DNA from: Sciscionella marina DSM 45152
GTDB lineage: Bacteria > Actinomycetota > Actinomycetes > Mycobacteriales > Pseudonocardiaceae
DNA: 64,000 nucleotides
NCBI RefSeq assembly: GCF_000379465.1
Contig: NZ_KB905390.1
Span: forward strand, 48,117-112,116
Reading direction: 5' to 3'
The translations under genes and the position numbers were made by a program. The notes beneath the pieces are model-generated. The model did not search any database, was not told the DNA's origin, and saw only the letters and a list, made by a program, of their open reading frames with translations. Shown in pieces: positions 16,733 through 24,200 of the stretch (positions are counted from its first letter, which is position 1; every line of letters starts with the position of its first letter).

Positions 16733-17385
16733 CCCCACTCCCCGTTCTGCTGCGTGTTCTTGTCCATCCTGCCCGATTCGCCGAGAATCCGGCGCGCATA
16801 TCGCGCATGCCAGACCGCGATGCCCTTGGTCACCAGCACCGCAAGGGTCAGCAGCAGCGCCCCGAGCGCCATCCACGGCAGACCATCGGTGAAGCTCCGG
16901 ACCGCGAACCAGTGCGGGCCGTCGCCGATCGTCGGGAAGGTCCACATCCCGCCCGGCAGCGCCCAGTAGTAGAACGGCACCGCGAAATAGTTCAGCCCGG
17001 CCGCCCACAGCCCCACGACCACCGCGAACTCCAGGATCGTTATCGGCAGCAGGGACAGCGTGTAGCCGAGCCCGCGCCAGGTCGCCGGGTCCGTCATCCG
17101 CGCCTTGATGCCCCGCACAGCGCGGTACTCCGGGGTGATCCGGGTACCGAGCATCGCGTTCGCCCTGCCGATCTCGAACCGCCCGATCCCGCGGGTCAGC
17201 AGGATCGCGAACGCCAGGATCGGCAGGCCGACCCAGGTGATCGAGGCCGCGACACCGACCGTGAGCAGCGTGACCAGGAGCGTGAACCAGAGGATCGCGA
17301 GCGGCATCCCGAGCAGGAAATACCCGAGAGCCGCGCCCGTGTTGGGCCGATTGCGCGTCACGATCGGTGCCGTTTCGGTGGTCAT
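16729..17385 (-). CDS. Sensor-domain membrane protein of the two-component operon
   Basis: A 218-residue protein with four hydrophobic segments (about 20-60, 108-150 and 175-197). Its fold matches the sensor domain at the N-terminus of the adjacent kinase (shared GLPIL..A and TWRGLGYTL-like stretches), but it has no kinase part. It may be an accessory sensor that dimerises with the kinase. It is the first gene of the three-gene operon and overlaps the kinase by four bases. That it modulates the kinase is inferred. Confidence 0.8.
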   Translation of the reverse strand: MTTETAPIVTRNRPNTGAALGYFLLGMPLAILWFTLLVTLLTVGVAASITWVGLPILAFAILLTRGIGRFEIGRANAMLGTRITPEYRAVRGIKARMTDPATWRGLGYTLSLLPITILEFAVVVGLWAAGLNYFAVPFYYWALPGGMWTFPTIGDGPHWFAVRSFTDGLPWMALGALLLTLAVLVTKGIAVWHARYARRILGESGRMDKNTQQNGEWG

Positions 17386-17549
17386 GGCGACTATTCTCTG
17401 CTGCGTATGGGGTTGTGTGCCATGGTGCGCACCGGCCGGTCCGGGGTAGGGACAACCCCACCGCCGAAACCGGAATGACCCGGGCGATGGTGGACGTTAT
17501 GATGGACGGACAACTCCATAACGCCCACAGCCCTGACGGGTTGTATCCA

Positions 17550-17921
17550 GGGGGTGATCGGTTTCGACTCTGGACGACAAAGTCAGGGGAAGCGTGCCGG
17601 TGCAGGCGAGAGACCACCGTAAGCGTCATCGCAAACAACAAGCGCCAAGACGAATAGTCAGCGCGACTTCGCCCTCGCTGCCTGATACAGCGATCGCGAG
17701 TCTGTCGGCCCGGGGATTCCTCCGACCCGGTTGCCGGCATCGACTAGGAGGATTACCTGTGGTCCCGGTCGCGGGGGCCATTCGGGAAGCAAACAGCGAC
17801 TGGGCCCGTCGAACCGGCTTGTTCGCGTGACCGGTTGGGCCGAGTAGGGATACAGCGAACTGCGCACGGAGAAGCCCTGATGATGCGGCAGAGGACCCGG
17901 GTTCGATTCCCGGCACCTCCA
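17550..17921 (+). ncRNA. ssrA: tmRNA (ssrA)
   Basis: The 5' acceptor strand GGGGGTG (17550-17556) pairs with CACCTCC (17914-17920); discriminator A is 17921 and CCA is not encoded. After the acceptor comes the conserved TGATCGGTTTCGAC segment, and near the 3' end the T arm GGGTTCGATTCCC. The message region starts at resume codon GCC 17644 and ends at TGA 17683-17685, encoding AKTNSQRDFALAA, close to the mycobacterial tag. tmRNA with SmpB frees stalled ribosomes and marks the peptide for proteolysis. Confidence 0.95.
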
Positions 17922-17972
17922 CTTGCCCGGTGTGTGCTCGCGGAGAGCGCTCACCGGCTCGTTTCGGATCAT

Positions 17973-17997
17973 GTTCGGGGGATCGAATCCCCCGAAC
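17973..17997 (+). terminator. Hairpin downstream of tmRNA, possible terminator
   Basis: A perfect 9-bp stem GTTCGGGGG / CCCCCGAAC with a seven-base loop, 52 bases after the tmRNA end. There is no T run. It also resembles a tRNA T arm, but no complete tRNA can be folded around it. Confidence 0.45.
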
Positions 17998-18256
17998 TCT
18001 CTACGGTCCGAGTTCTCTCGATCCGGCATGGTTGCGGGACGATCCCCGGGTCCGATGCTCGAAGCCCGGGCGCGGCTGGGAAGCGCCTGGGCTGCCGAGA
18101 AACCGCCCTGGAAACCGGGAATCTCGACACGGCGGTGCGGGCCGGGTTCGAAGCCTGGACGATGCGCGCGCAACCGGAAATCAGGCTTGCCGATGGCGAA
18201 GCGCCCCAGGCCATAGGGCCGTTCGACCGAGCCCCTGCGGCGCGGCTTCGCTCGCC
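17998..18256. other. Non-coding stretch after tmRNA
   Basis: About 260 bases between the tmRNA hairpin and the hydrolase remnant. No frame has coding-like composition and no recognisable protein fragment. It may be residue of the lost N-terminal part of the hydrolase gene or of an old insertion beside ssrA. Confidence 0.4.
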
Positions 18257-18442
18257 GTACCCGCGCTGGTCGGCGTCGGCGAACACGATACGCTCGACTT
18301 CTACCAGGGAGGCGAGCAGCTGGCCGGGGAGCTCAACGCCGGTGCACCGGTGATCATCCCCGCGGCGGGCGGCCTCGCGCCATTGGAACGGCCCGCGGAG
18401 TTCCGTGAACTACTGCTGGACTTCGTGAACAGCATCCACTGA
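18257..18442 (+). pseudogene. C-terminal remnant of an alpha/beta-hydrolase gene
   Basis: The last 61 residues of a plus-strand frame read like the end of an alpha/beta-hydrolase: PALVGVGEHD (acid strand and Asp), a helix, a strand PVIIPAAGG and APLERPAEFRELLLDFV. In intact homologues the GG before LAPLERP is GH, carrying the catalytic His, so even the remnant has lost it. The frame upstream to the tmRNA shows no hydrolase sequence. No start codon or ribosome binding site precedes the fragment, so it is a decayed 3' end. Confidence 0.6.
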
Positions 18443-18455
18443 CCGGAGACCCGGG

Positions 18456-18908
18456 TCAGCCCGGTACGCGCGCGTGCACGAGGTATGCCGCGCGCGGCCG
18501 GTCGGTGACGAGTTCGATCCGGGATGCGGTGGGTTGCGCATGCCGGTGGAGCAAACGTACTCGCTCGCCGAGGCCGCCGCGGCGCACCGGGACAGCCGGG
18601 CCGGTCACTCCCGCGGGCGCCGGGTTGTGCTCGTCCAGCCGCGTTCCGCGCCGGAATAGCGCTCGGGTGCGAACCGGGGCGAGCTGGCGGGTGCACTGCG
18701 TCCCCGGCGCTTCGGCAGCGCTGGTTCGGCGTTCGAATCCGCGCGCGCCGATGTTCTCGATCCACACCGGATCGGTCATGAACTGCTCGAGTGTGGGGCA
18801 CTGCTGATCGGTGATGGAATCCGCGCCGGGTGCGTCCCAGTCGATATCCGCCGAGGACTACCGCTTGTCCGTGATCGTGTGCGGCATTTCCTCGCCATCG
18901 GAGAACAT
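18456..18908 (-). pseudogene. Decayed ORF with in-frame amber codon, unidentified
   Basis: From ATG 18908 the frame reads 16 codons (MFSDGEEMPHTITDKR), meets TAG, and continues in the same frame for 134 codons to the stop at 18456, with coding-like segments (DIDWDAPGADSITDQQ, LEQFMTDPVWIENIG, ASRIELVTDRPRAAYLVHA). The middle is Arg/Pro-rich and may contain further shifts. I do not recognise the family. It could be one gene broken by a point mutation, or chance similarity of an antisense frame. Confidence 0.3.
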
Positions 18909-18931
18909 GACTCGCTCTTTCTCCGGTGAGT

Positions 18932-19765
18932 TCAGGACAACAGTCGCTCACCGAGGCGCGCGGCGGTGAGATAGGTGCCGGGCAGCAGGCGTTTGGCGCG
19001 CCAGATCAGCCGCGCGTCGAGCTGGGGCAGCGCGTAGAGCCGTCCGCGGTCGTTGGCGTCCAGGCTCATCCGTGCGATGGATTCGGGCGAAACCCCGGTC
19101 AGGCGCATGAGTTTGCCCGCGAGGTTCGCCGCCGCGTTGTCGATGGATTCGCTGGCCAGGATGTTCGTCTGCACGAAGGTCGGGCACACCACGGTGACCG
19201 CGACATCGGTCCCGGCCAGTTCGGCGGCCAGGGTCTCGGACAGTGCCACCACGGCCGCCTTGCTGACGTTGTACGCGCCCATCCGCGGTGCGGCGGCGAA
19301 TCCCGCGGCCGAGGCGATATTGATGATCCCGCCGGAATTCATCGCGCGCAGCCACGGGGTGAACACGTGAGTCCCGTGCACCACGCCCCACAGGTTCACC
19401 GCGAGGGTGCGCCGCCAGTCGGACAGCGCGGTATCGCCGATATGCGTGCCACCGGTACCGATCCCGGCGTTGTTCACGATCAGGCCGGGCTGGCGGCCGA
19501 GCCAGTCCTCCGCCGTCTCGGACAGATCCCACACTTGCCGCTCTTCGGTGACATCACAGGAAACCGGGACGGCCCGGCCACCGGAATCCTCGATCAGCCG
19601 CACCGTCTGTTTGGCGGCCGCCTCGTCGATGTCCGCGCACACCACCGCGCCGCCGCGGCGGGCCAGTTCCCGTGCGAACGCCCGCCCGATTCCGCTTCCC
19701 GCCCCGGTGACCACGGCGGCGGCCTCGACGCTGCGCCGATCCCTTCGGGACAACGGGCCGATCAT
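18932..19765 (-). CDS. Short-chain dehydrogenase/reductase
   Basis: A 277-residue SDR. The NAD(P)-binding motif TGAGSGIG is near residues 20-27, NNAG near 100, catalytic Ser in INIASAAG and the YxxxK pair in AYNVSKAA. The long C-terminal part is typical of lipid or steroid-related SDRs in actinomycetes. ATG 19765 overlaps the stop of the upstream hydrolase (ATGA), so the two are translationally coupled. The substrate is unknown; a joint role with the ester hydrolase is inferred. Confidence 0.9.
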   Translation of the reverse strand: MIGPLSRRDRRSVEAAAVVTGAGSGIGRAFARELARRGGAVVCADIDEAAAKQTVRLIEDSGGRAVPVSCDVTEERQVWDLSETAEDWLGRQPGLIVNNAGIGTGGTHIGDTALSDWRRTLAVNLWGVVHGTHVFTPWLRAMNSGGIINIASAAGFAAAPRMGAYNVSKAAVVALSETLAAELAGTDVAVTVVCPTFVQTNILASESIDNAAANLAGKLMRLTGVSPESIARMSLDANDRGRLYALPQLDARLIWRAKRLLPGTYLTAARLGERLLS

Positions 19766-20757
19766 GCCGGCACCGTCCGGTCTCCGGGCCGCAGCGCGGT
19801 GTGCAGGAACGCGGATCCCTCGGCGAGTGCCCGGCGCGCGGCCGGGTTGACCGTGGCGAAAGCTTGGAATACGTGCATCTGTTCGTCCCAGATCGTCAGT
19901 TCGCAGTCCGCGCCTGCCTGGCGCAGTCGTCGGGTGAGCCATTCGGCGTCGGCGGCCAGCATTTCGGCGCCACCGGCCTGGATCAGCGTGCGCGGCCAGT
20001 CCCGGTCGCGCGGTATCGACACGGCCAGCCGTGGGTCCGCCGGATCCGCCCCGTGGGTGTAGAGCTCGAGGAGCTTGGCCGCACGGGCCGCGGACACCAG
20101 CGGATCGCGGCGCGTTCGCTCGCGTTCGCGCGCCAGGCCGAGTGTCGGATCGGCCAGCGGGGACAACAGCAGCATCCCCGCCGGTGGGGTGAGCCCGGCA
20201 CGCAGCAGCTCGGCGACCAGGATCACCGAAAGGTGCCCGCCTGCCGAATCACCGGCGAGCACGATCCGCTCCGGCGGGTACCCCTTGGCAAGCAGCCAGT
20301 CGTAGGCGGCGCGCACATCCTGGGCCGCTGCCGGGAACCGGTGCCGGGGCGCCAGCCGGTAGTCGCAGGCGAACACCGTCGCACCGGTGCCCGCGGAGAG
20401 CCGGGAGGTGATCCCGCGATGCGTGCGCGCCGAGCAGATCGCGTACCCGCTGCCGTGCACGTACAGCAGCACCGAGTCCCCGCTGTCCACTCCGGGCGCG
20501 CGCACCCATTCGCCCCGTAACCGCGTTCCCCCGGCGAGCGGAGCCGAACAGGGTTCGATCCGGGTACCGGGCAGTGCGGGGGAGAACGCGGCCAGCGCAC
20601 CGGCCGCCGCCCTGCGGGTCAGCCAGACCCCGCGCGGGGAAACCGGGATCGCGGAGACCACCGGGCGCACCGTCGCCGCCGAAACCCGGGTGACCATCCG
20701 GGCGGAGAGGGAACCCCGATGCCCACCTGATGGCAACCACCGTCTCTGAGGTCGCAT
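19762..20757 (-). CDS. HSL-type alpha/beta-hydrolase (esterase/lipase)
   Basis: A 331-residue serine hydrolase of the hormone-sensitive-lipase type. The oxyanion motif is HGSGY (variant of HGGG), the nucleophile lies in GDSAGGH, and the catalytic His is in QMHVFQ. It should cleave short to medium esters. ATG 20757 sits 7 nt after a strong promoter (TTGACA/17/CAATCT), which supports a leaderless start; ATG 20697 is an alternative. It is coupled to an SDR and divergent from a TetR gene that probably controls it. Confidence 0.88.
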   Translation of the reverse strand: MRPQRRWLPSGGHRGSLSARMVTRVSAATVRPVVSAIPVSPRGVWLTRRAAAGALAAFSPALPGTRIEPCSAPLAGGTRLRGEWVRAPGVDSGDSVLLYVHGSGYAICSARTHRGITSRLSAGTGATVFACDYRLAPRHRFPAAAQDVRAAYDWLLAKGYPPERIVLAGDSAGGHLSVILVAELLRAGLTPPAGMLLLSPLADPTLGLARERERTRRDPLVSAARAAKLLELYTHGADPADPRLAVSIPRDRDWPRTLIQAGGAEMLAADAEWLTRRLRQAGADCELTIWDEQMHVFQAFATVNPAARRALAEGSAFLHTALRPGDRTVPA

Positions 20758-20763
20758 GCCCTC

Positions 20764-20793
20764 AGATTGGCTTTTGGCCCGAAGCTTGTCAAG
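20764..20793 (-). promoter_or_regulatory. Promoter of the hydrolase/SDR operon with overlapping operator
   Basis: On the minus strand TTGACA (20792-20787), a 17-base spacer and CAATCT (20769-20764) form a good housekeeping-type promoter, with the expected start at 20757, the A of ATG. The -35 box lies in a near-palindrome CTTGTCAAG (20785-20793), a plausible site for the divergent TetR repressor. Confidence 0.65.
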
Positions 20794-20801
20794 ATGAAGC
20801 C

Positions 20802-21446
20802 GTGACGAAAAATCACCCGCGGCGTGGGGTCTATGCCGGGCGCAGTGCTGAGCAGCGGCAGGCCGAGCGCCGCCGCAAGCTCATCGGGGCCGCGTTCGAC
20901 ATCTGGGGCGAGCAGGGGTGGGCCGCGGTCACCATGCGTGGCGTGTGTGCGCGCGCCGAACTCACCGACCGCTACTTCTACGAGAACTTCGCCGACCGGG
21001 ACGCGCTGCTCGGCGCGGTCTGGGAGGAGCACAGCGCCGACACGACCCAGCGCCTGCTCGAGGTCGTGATGGCCGCGCCCGATGATCCGCTCGCCAAACT
21101 GAACGCGGCCATCGACCGGCTGGTGCGCGATATCGTGGACGATCCGCGACTGGCCAGGATCGGCTTCGGGGATCACGCGGGCAACGAGGTGCTCGAACGG
21201 CTCCGGCACGACACCATCCAGCAGTTCACCGATCTGCTCATCGAACTCGCCACGCCGTACCTGAAACCGGACGTCGACCACACCGATCTGCACATGAGCG
21301 TGCTGCTGGGCATCGGCGGGTTCGCCGAACTCGTCAGCGCCTGGCTCGCCGGAACGGTCACCGCTTCCGCGGACCGGATCGTCGCGCACACCACGACGGT
21401 CGGTGCGGAACTGGCCGTCCGCTATCTCGCCGTTCCTGAGCAGTAG
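20802..21446 (+). CDS. TetR-family repressor
   Basis: A 214-residue regulator. Residues about 18-65 form the TetR helix-turn-helix (LIGAAFDIWGEQGWAAVTMR, then LTDRYFYENFADRDALLGAV); the rest is a helical ligand-binding domain. GTG 20802 is chosen because the frame upstream is the divergent promoter. It is transcribed away from the hydrolase/SDR operon, and a candidate operator covers that operon's -35 box, so local repression relieved by a lipophilic ligand is likely. Confidence 0.88.
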   Translation: MTKNHPRRGVYAGRSAEQRQAERRRKLIGAAFDIWGEQGWAAVTMRGVCARAELTDRYFYENFADRDALLGAVWEEHSADTTQRLLEVVMAAPDDPLAKLNAAIDRLVRDIVDDPRLARIGFGDHAGNEVLERLRHDTIQQFTDLLIELATPYLKPDVDHTDLHMSVLLGIGGFAELVSAWLAGTVTASADRIVAHTTTVGAELAVRYLAVPEQ

Positions 21447-21530
21447 GAAACTGGAGCGCCCGGATGGCCCTTTCCTCCAGGGCGCCGGCGGCTGGACACT
21501 CGTGGGGTCGCCGATCAGCACCCGGGAGGG

Positions 21531-22937
21531 ATGATGGTCACGCCCCCGTTCATGGAGCCGTTCCGGATCAAGTCGGTGGAACCGATTCCGTTCCCCACCG
21601 CCGAGGAACGGCGGAATTCTTTGGCGCAGGCCGGATTCAATCTGTTCCGGGTACCGGCACGACAAGTGACGGTCGATCTGCTCACCGATTCCGGAACCGC
21701 GGCCATGTCGGCGGCGCAGTGGTCGGCGGTGTTCTCCGGGGACGAATCCTATGCGGGCGCCCGGTCATACGAAGGTTTCGAGGCGGTGGTGCGGGAACTG
21801 ACCGGGATGCCCGAGGTGATCCCGGTGCACCAGGGGCGCGCGGCGGAGCGGATTCTGTTCGGGACACTGCTGCGGCCGGGCGAGATCTCGGTGGCGAACA
21901 CGCACTTCGACACCACGGCCGCGAGCGTGGCCGCGGCGGGCGCGCGCTGCATCGATCTGCCGGGCCGCCCCGATCTGCCGGGAAACACGGAGGATTCCGG
22001 GCTGTTCGGCGGAAACATCGACCTCGAAGGGCTGGAGCGGGTGCTGCGCGGTCCGGAGAAGGTGCGGTGCGTGGTGCTGACCGTGACCGACAACGCGGGG
22101 GGTGGCCAGCCAGTCTCGCCGGCGAACCTGGCCGAGGTGCGGCGGCTGTGCGCCCCACGCGGGATCGGGGTGCTGCTCGATGCCTCGCGGTTCGCCGAGA
22201 ACGCCTACCTCGTCACGCGGCGCGATCCGGAATGGGTGCGGGCAAGCATTCCGGACGTCGCGCGGGCGATGTTCGACCTCGCCGACGGCTGCTTCGCGAG
22301 CCTGAAGAAGGACGGCCTCGCCAATACCGGTGGCCTGATCGCCCTCCGGGATGCCGCGCTGGCCCGCGACTGCCGGAACCGGCTGATCGAGGTGGAGGGT
22401 TTCCCGACCTACGGCGGATTGGCCGGCCGCGATCTCGAAGCGCTCACCAAGGGCCTGCATGAGGTGATGGATCCCCGCTACCTCGAATACCGCGCCGAAT
22501 CCGCGAGCTGGTTCGCCGATCAGCTGGAAACGGCCGGGTTCCCGGTGCTGCGCCCGACCGGGTGCCACGCCGTCTACGTGGACGCCGCCGCCAAGCTGGC
22601 GCACATCCCGGCGCCCGAACTGCCCGCGACCGCCCTGGCCAATGCCCTCTACCTGGCGGGCGCGGTCCGGGTCACCGATCTGGGTACGCTCGTGTTCGGC
22701 GGACCCGATCCCGAAGGTGGACCGGACCGTCCGGCGCCCCGCGAATGGGTCCGGTTCGCCCTCCCGCGCCGGGTCTATACGCGCAACCACCTCGAGTACG
22801 TCGCCGATATCGCCGCTCAGGTCGCGGCCAAGGCCACGGCGCTTTCCGGGTACCGCATTCTCGAGCAGGCCCGTACGCTGCGGCATTTCACCGCCGTGCT
22901 GGCTCCGCTCGGTGAGCCGGTGCCCTTCGAACACTGA
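21531..22937 (+). CDS. tnaA: Tryptophanase (tryptophan indole-lyase)
   Basis: A 468-residue PLP beta-eliminating lyase. The PLP lysine is Lys260 in ASLKKDGL. Two sites separate tryptophanase from tyrosine phenol-lyase. The Arg that binds the phenol OH in the latter is Leu384 here (Ile in E. coli TnaA), and LRHFTA at 450-455 keeps the tryptophanase His where tyrosine phenol-lyase has Phe. It should therefore split tryptophan to indole, pyruvate and ammonia. ATG 21531 follows GGGAGGG. An AraC gene and a radical SAM gene follow in the same direction. Confidence 0.85.
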   Translation: MMVTPPFMEPFRIKSVEPIPFPTAEERRNSLAQAGFNLFRVPARQVTVDLLTDSGTAAMSAAQWSAVFSGDESYAGARSYEGFEAVVRELTGMPEVIPVHQGRAAERILFGTLLRPGEISVANTHFDTTAASVAAAGARCIDLPGRPDLPGNTEDSGLFGGNIDLEGLERVLRGPEKVRCVVLTVTDNAGGGQPVSPANLAEVRRLCAPRGIGVLLDASRFAENAYLVTRRDPEWVRASIPDVARAMFDLADGCFASLKKDGLANTGGLIALRDAALARDCRNRLIEVEGFPTYGGLAGRDLEALTKGLHEVMDPRYLEYRAESASWFADQLETAGFPVLRPTGCHAVYVDAAAKLAHIPAPELPATALANALYLAGAVRVTDLGTLVFGGPDPEGGPDRPAPREWVRFALPRRVYTRNHLEYVADIAAQVAAKATALSGYRILEQARTLRHFTAVLAPLGEPVPFEH

Positions 22938-22975
22938 GCCGCGGGCGCCACCCGAAGAGAGTCACTCCGCGAATC

Positions 22976-23006
22976 GCAATTTGCAGATCGGAATTTGCGG
23001 TACAAT
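22976..23006 (+). promoter_or_regulatory. Promoter/operator before the AraC gene
   Basis: GCAATTTGC (22976-22984, an odd-length perfect palindrome) is repeated as GGAATTTGC (22990-22998), 14 bp apart, followed by TACAAT (23001-23006), a good -10 box. Direct repeats at this place fit an AraC-type binding site for self-control. Confidence 0.5.
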
Positions 23007-23068
23007 AGGTTGGTAGTTCGTTCCGGTCCACCACGGCGGAACGACCGAGCACGTGGGGATTCGCCACC

Positions 23069-24043
23069 ATGTTCAGTACCTTGCCGCACACCGGACAGCA
23101 GCATATGACGGATGTCGATCAGGCGAGAGCGGTCGTGCAGCGTTCGATGTGCCCGCACGATCTGGAGATGCTGCGCCGCGATGGGCATCTGGACGCCACG
23201 ATGTGGTCCCGCCGCCTGCGCGATACCTCGGTGAACGACATCGCCTACGGGGACGATGTGCAGATCGTCCCCGGGCGCCTGGAATCGTTCTTCGTCGCGA
23301 TGATCCCGCTCTCCGGCAACAGCGTGATCCGCTGCGGCGGCCAGGAGGCGTACACCGGTCCCGGGATCGCCGCGGTGCCCAATCCCGATGAATGGCTGAG
23401 CATGCGCTGGACGGGCGCCTGCGCCCAGCGGGTGGTGCGGTTCGAACTGCCCGCGCTGCACGCCCGCCTGGCGCAGATGCTCGGCCGCCCGCTGTACCGG
23501 GGCCCGCTCAACCTCGATCTGACGGTTGACCTGAACGCGGGGGAGGGGCGGGCCTTCGCCGAGGACGTCGCCAGGGTGGCCAATCGGATGGAGTACACCC
23601 CGGAGCTCTACCGGCAGCACAACCTGATCGCGGTGACCGAGGAATCGCTGATGACCTTCCTGCTGCTGGCCGCGAACCACAACTACCGGGAGGATCTGGA
23701 CGCCGAGCCTGCTCCCGCCTCTTCCCGCATCGTGCGCAGCAGCCTGGACATCCTGCACAACGACACCGATCGGTACTACACGCAGGCCCGGCTCGCCGGT
23801 GCCGTCGGGGTCAGCACCCGCACCCTGGAGCGCAAGTTCCAGGAGACGCTCGGGGTGAGCCCGATGAACTACTACAAGAGCGTCCGGCTGGACCGGGTCC
23901 ACCAGAAACTGCTCGCCGCCGATCCGGAGACCGCCACGGTCGCCGATATCGCCCGCGGCGAGGGCTTCCTCAACCGCGGCCGGTTCGCCGCCGACTATCG
24001 GCACCGGTTCGGCAGGCCCCCGTCCGACACCCTGGCCGGTTGA
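23069..24043 (+). CDS. AraC-family transcriptional regulator
   Basis: A 324-residue regulator. Residues about 20-200 form the N-terminal AraC-binding_2-like sensor domain. About 225-320 is the double helix-turn-helix (YTQARLAGAVGVSTRTLERK, then VADIARGEGF and FAADYRHRFG). The start may be ATG 23069 or ATG 23105; neither has a strong ribosome binding site. Its place between tryptophanase and the radical SAM gene suggests it controls them, perhaps in response to tryptophan or indole. Confidence 0.85.
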   Translation: MFSTLPHTGQQHMTDVDQARAVVQRSMCPHDLEMLRRDGHLDATMWSRRLRDTSVNDIAYGDDVQIVPGRLESFFVAMIPLSGNSVIRCGGQEAYTGPGIAAVPNPDEWLSMRWTGACAQRVVRFELPALHARLAQMLGRPLYRGPLNLDLTVDLNAGEGRAFAEDVARVANRMEYTPELYRQHNLIAVTEESLMTFLLLAANHNYREDLDAEPAPASSRIVRSSLDILHNDTDRYYTQARLAGAVGVSTRTLERKFQETLGVSPMNYYKSVRLDRVHQKLLAADPETATVADIARGEGFLNRGRFAADYRHRFGRPPSDTLAG

Positions 24044-24200
24044 GCCGGGATGGACCTGTGGCGGAAACCGGGCCGGGGTCGTCGTACTCCGGCCCCTTCG
24101 GGGAGCGGCGGATTCCTACGGTGGTTCCTGTCCGGGTCCACTGTGCTGTCCGGCCGCGGGTGGCCATGGCTCGAGCGTGGCAGAGAAGGAGGCGTGCCGG

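Noticed and set aside
17941..18003. Possible tRNA-Ser-like structure (GGAGAG start, T-arm-like hairpin, CTCTC end)
   Set aside because: No D arm or anticodon stem can be folded and the T loop lacks the TTC; treated as a plain hairpin.
21531..22937. Tyrosine phenol-lyase as the product
   Set aside because: The phenol-binding Arg is Leu and the C-terminal Phe is His, as in tryptophanase.
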